A stretch of DNA of 5,623 nucleotides from Burkholderia sp. (GTDB lineage: Bacteria; Pseudomonadota; Gammaproteobacteria; Burkholderiales; Burkholderiaceae), in NCBI GenBank assembly GCA_028292565.1, contig JAQGMD010000294.1, positions 1 to 5,623 of the forward strand, in the 5' to 3' direction. Positions 3,719 through 5,623 of the stretch are shown here, one piece after another. The notes under the pieces were generated by a model. The model saw nothing but the letters and a program-made list of their open reading frames with translations, searched no databases and had not been told where the DNA came from. The first letter of the stretch is position 1, and every line of letters begins with the position of its first letter. Position numbers and translations under genes: made by a program.

Positions 3719-5495
3719 CGGCCAGGGCCAGCACCGCGCCGCTGCCTTCGACGATCGAAGCACGCAGTCCGGTCGCCTGCGACAGGATGTGGCCGGCGAA
3801 AAAGCGCGCGGTGGCAATTTTTGCGCGGTAAAACGCAGGGTCGCCCTCACCCGCCGCCAGCTTGCGTTCCGCGACCAGGGCCGCACGCGCCATTTGCCAG
3901 CCGCCCAGCACGATGCCGGCCAGCTTGAGGTAAGGCACGCTGCCTGCGAATACGCCCTTGATATCGGACTTCATGTTCGCTGCCACGTAATTGACGACAT
4001 CCTCCAACGCTTTCGATCCGGCGGTGAGCTGTGTGCGTATCGCGGCGAGGTCCTGTGATTTTGCCGCGGCGAGTTCTTCTTCGGTTCTGCGCACTTGGGC
4101 CAGGATGCCTTTTGCGACCGCACCGCCGTCGCGCGCAGTCTTGCGGCCGACCAGGTCGTTGGCCTGTATCGCAGTGGTGCCTTCGTAGATCGGCAGGATG
4201 CGCGCATCCCTGTAGTACTGGGCCGCACCCGTCTCTTCGATGAAGCCCATGCCACCATGCACCTGTACGCCGGTGGATGCGACGTCTATCGACATCTCGG
4301 TCGACCAGCCTTTGACCACCGGCACCATGTACTCGTAAAACGCCTGGTTAGTCTTGCGCGTCGCTTCCTCCGGATGATGGTGCGCGGCATCCAACGCCGC
4401 CGCGGTGACATACGACAACGCACGTGCCGCTTCCGTTTGCGCGCGCATTGACATCAGCATGCGCCGCACATCGGGTTGATGAATGATGGTCACGGCTCCC
4501 GATGAACCGGCGAGGTCTCGTGATTGCACCCGTTCCTTCGCATATTGCACCGCCTTCTGGTATGCCCGTTCCGCCAATGCGATGCCTTGCATGCCTACCG
4601 CAAAACGCGCGGCGTTCATCATGATGAACATGTACTCGAGCCCGCGATTTTCTTCGCCGATCAGGGTGCCGATTGCGCCGCCATGGTCACCGAATTGCAG
4701 CACAGCGGTCGGACTGGCCTTGATGCCGAGCTTGTGCTCGATCGATACGCAATGCACGTCATTGCGCGCGCCAAGCGAGCCGTCGGCATTGACCAGGAAT
4801 TTCGGCACGATGAACAGCGAAATGCCTTTCACGCCCTCGGGTGCATCCGGCGTGCGCGCCAGCACCAGGTGGACGATATTCTCCGCCATGTCATGCTCGC
4901 CGTAGGTGATGAATATCTTGGTGCCGAAGAGTTTGAAAGTGCCGTCGCCCTGCGGTACCGCGCGGGTGCGAACCAGCGCGAGATCGGAACCTGCTTGCGG
5001 CTCAGTCAGGTTCATCGTACCGGTCCATTTGCCGGAGATGAAGTTCGCCAGGTAGGTCTGCTTTTGTTCTTCAGTGCCGGCCGTCATCAATGCCTCAATT
5101 GCGCCGTCGGTGAGCAGCGGGCACAGCGCGAACGACAGGTTGGCGGAGTTCAGCATCTCGATGCATGGCGTCGCCACCAGTTTCGGCAAGCCCTGCCCGC
5201 CGAATTCAACCGGGTGCTGCACACCCTGCCACCCCGCTGCGCCAAAGGCCTTGAATGCGTCGCTGAATCCTTTTGTGGTGGTGACCTTGCCGTCTTTCCA
5301 GGTGCTGGGCTCCCGGTCGCCGATGACATTGAGCGGCGCCACCACTTCAGCGCAGAATTTCGCGTTCTCTTCGAGCACGGCCTCAACGGTTTCCGGACTG
5401 GCGTCTTCGCAGCCGGGCAATGCATGCACTTCGGACAGACCGGCGAGTTCGTTCATGACGAACAGCATGTCCTTCAACGGGGCGACGTAACTCAT
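3705..5495 (-). CDS. acyl-CoA dehydrogenase, long (about 600-residue) subfamily
   Basis: An FAD flavoenzyme that oxidises an acyl-CoA to the trans-2-enoyl-CoA, passing electrons to electron-transfer flavoprotein. It acts in the cytoplasm in beta-oxidation or a related acyl-CoA pathway. The 596-residue product has a short N-terminal extension (about 1-35), the helical N-domain (to about 155), the beta middle domain with GTMNLTEPQAGSDLALVRTRA (159-179) and GTKIFITYGEHDMAENIVHLVLART (191-215), and the C-terminal helical domain with VQVHGGMGFIEETGAAQYYRDARI (410-433). Next comes ILPIYEGTTAIQANDLVGRK (433-452), whose Glu438 is in the position of the catalytic base. An additional helical C-terminal domain (about 465-596) marks the long subfamily that includes enzymes annotated as DmdC-like or simply acyl-CoA dehydrogenase. 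The substrate cannot be read from sequence. The ATG at 5495 follows GGAG (5502-5505) at 6 nt. The gene ends before its own terminator. Confidence 0.95.
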   Translation of the reverse strand: MSYVAPLKDMLFVMNELAGLSEVHALPGCEDASPETVEAVLEENAKFCAEVVAPLNVIGDREPSTWKDGKVTTTKGFSDAFKAFGAAGWQGVQHPVEFGGQGLPKLVATPCIEMLNSANLSFALCPLLTDGAIEALMTAGTEEQKQTYLANFISGKWTGTMNLTEPQAGSDLALVRTRAVPQGDGTFKLFGTKIFITYGEHDMAENIVHLVLARTPDAPEGVKGISLFIVPKFLVNADGSLGARNDVHCVSIEHKLGIKASPTAVLQFGDHGGAIGTLIGEENRGLEYMFIMMNAARFAVGMQGIALAERAYQKAVQYAKERVQSRDLAGSSGAVTIIHQPDVRRMLMSMRAQTEAARALSYVTAAALDAAHHHPEEATRKTNQAFYEYMVPVVKGWSTEMSIDVASTGVQVHGGMGFIEETGAAQYYRDARILPIYEGTTAIQANDLVGRKTARDGGAVAKGILAQVRRTEEELAAAKSQDLAAIRTQLTAGSKALEDVVNYVAANMKSDIKGVFAGSVPYLKLAGIVLGGWQMARAALVAERKLAAGEGDPAFYRAKIATARFFAGHILSQATGLRASIVEGSGAVLALAEDQF

Positions 5496-5536
5496 TCATG
5501 TCTCCATAAAAAATGGGCAGCGATTTGCAGGCCCGG

Positions 5537-5571
5537 CGCGGATCCGCGGAAAAAATCCCCGGGGCTCCGCG
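5537..5571. repeat. nested palindromes upstream of the acyl-CoA dehydrogenase
   Basis: A perfect 12-bp palindrome CGCGGATCCGCG (5537-5548) overlaps TCCGCGGA (5543-5550). CGCGGA (5545-5550) can also pair with TCCGCG (5566-5571) around a loop holding CCCCGGGG (5557-5564). The block lies 42-76 bp before the ATG, in the likely promoter or leader region. The alternatives are mutually exclusive, so it could form different structures or hold an operator. I found no convincing promoter hexamers in 5500-5623, and the upstream gene is outside the window. Confidence 0.45.
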
Positions 5572-5623
5572 ACCAACCTGGCAAACCCTGCCCGGTATTT
5601 TTACAACGCGTTTTTATCAGCCG

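Noticed and set aside
3789..5490. Plus-strand and alternative minus-strand open frames over the acyl-CoA dehydrogenase
   Set aside because: The 596-residue dehydrogenase accounts for the whole region; the others are Ser/Arg/Ala-rich shadows.
5496..5507. Minus-strand mini-frame ATG GAG ACA TGA overlapping the dehydrogenase ribosome-binding site
   Set aside because: Only three codons and it contains the Shine-Dalgarno itself; no evidence that it is a regulatory leader peptide.
5500..5623. Promoter for the acyl-CoA dehydrogenase
   Set aside because: AT-rich stretches such as TTGTAAAAATACC occur on the minus strand, but no -35/-10 pair with proper spacing could be defended.
1..5623. CRISPR array, tRNA, insertion sequence, toxin-antitoxin or defence system
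   Set aside because: No spaced direct repeats, cloverleaf, transposase or recognisable defence protein was seen; the coding content is core metabolism and translation plus three small conserved families.

Overview
The window looks like ordinary chromosomal DNA from a betaproteobacterium. The family is probably Oxalobacteraceae or a close relative in the Burkholderiales (Herbaspirillum/Herminiimonas/Collimonas type). This is inferred from the moderately high GC, the style of the RimM, TrmD, S16 and L19 proteins, the long (about 596-residue) acyl-CoA dehydrogenase, and the small DUF1059 and DUF4864 proteins. No mobile element, phage gene, CRISPR array, tRNA or rRNA was seen.

Layout, in coordinate order. 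Positions 1-1995 hold the classical trmD operon on the minus strand, read from right to left: rpsP (bS16), rimM (30S maturation factor), trmD (tRNA m1G37 methyltransferase) and the first 82 codons of rplS (bL19), which runs off the left edge. The operon has a good sigma70-type promoter at 2038-2066 with an exact TATAAT and a GC-rich discriminator. A weaker candidate promoter lies just after the trmD stop and could give rplS extra transcription. rimM appears to start at TTG without a clear Shine-Dalgarno sequence. This would fit the known low output of the two enzymes compared with the two ribosomal proteins of this operon. Positions 2269-2619 encode, on the plus strand, a small TM2-domain membrane protein divergent from the operon. 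It converges with a DUF1059 gene (2681-2899, minus) across a 61-bp gap that carries a strong intrinsic terminator for the minus strand. Upstream of that gene is a secreted DUF4864 protein (3006-3446, minus). Positions 3705-5495 encode an acyl-CoA dehydrogenase of fatty acid or organic acid beta-oxidation (minus).

The genes fall into functionally separate units: ribosome and tRNA maturation on the left, a fatty-acid oxidation enzyme on the right, and three small, poorly characterised proteins between them. I do not see a new multi-gene system. The most unusual sequence is non-coding: the 178 bp from 3541 to 3718, between the DUF4864 gene and the acyl-CoA dehydrogenase, contains five separate inverted repeats. 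They include a GC-rich REP-like unit, an intrinsic terminator, and a palindrome across the dehydrogenase stop codon. Shorter palindrome clusters sit at 2963-2997 and 5537-5571, and single perfect palindromes lie in the rpsP leader and upstream of the TM2 gene.
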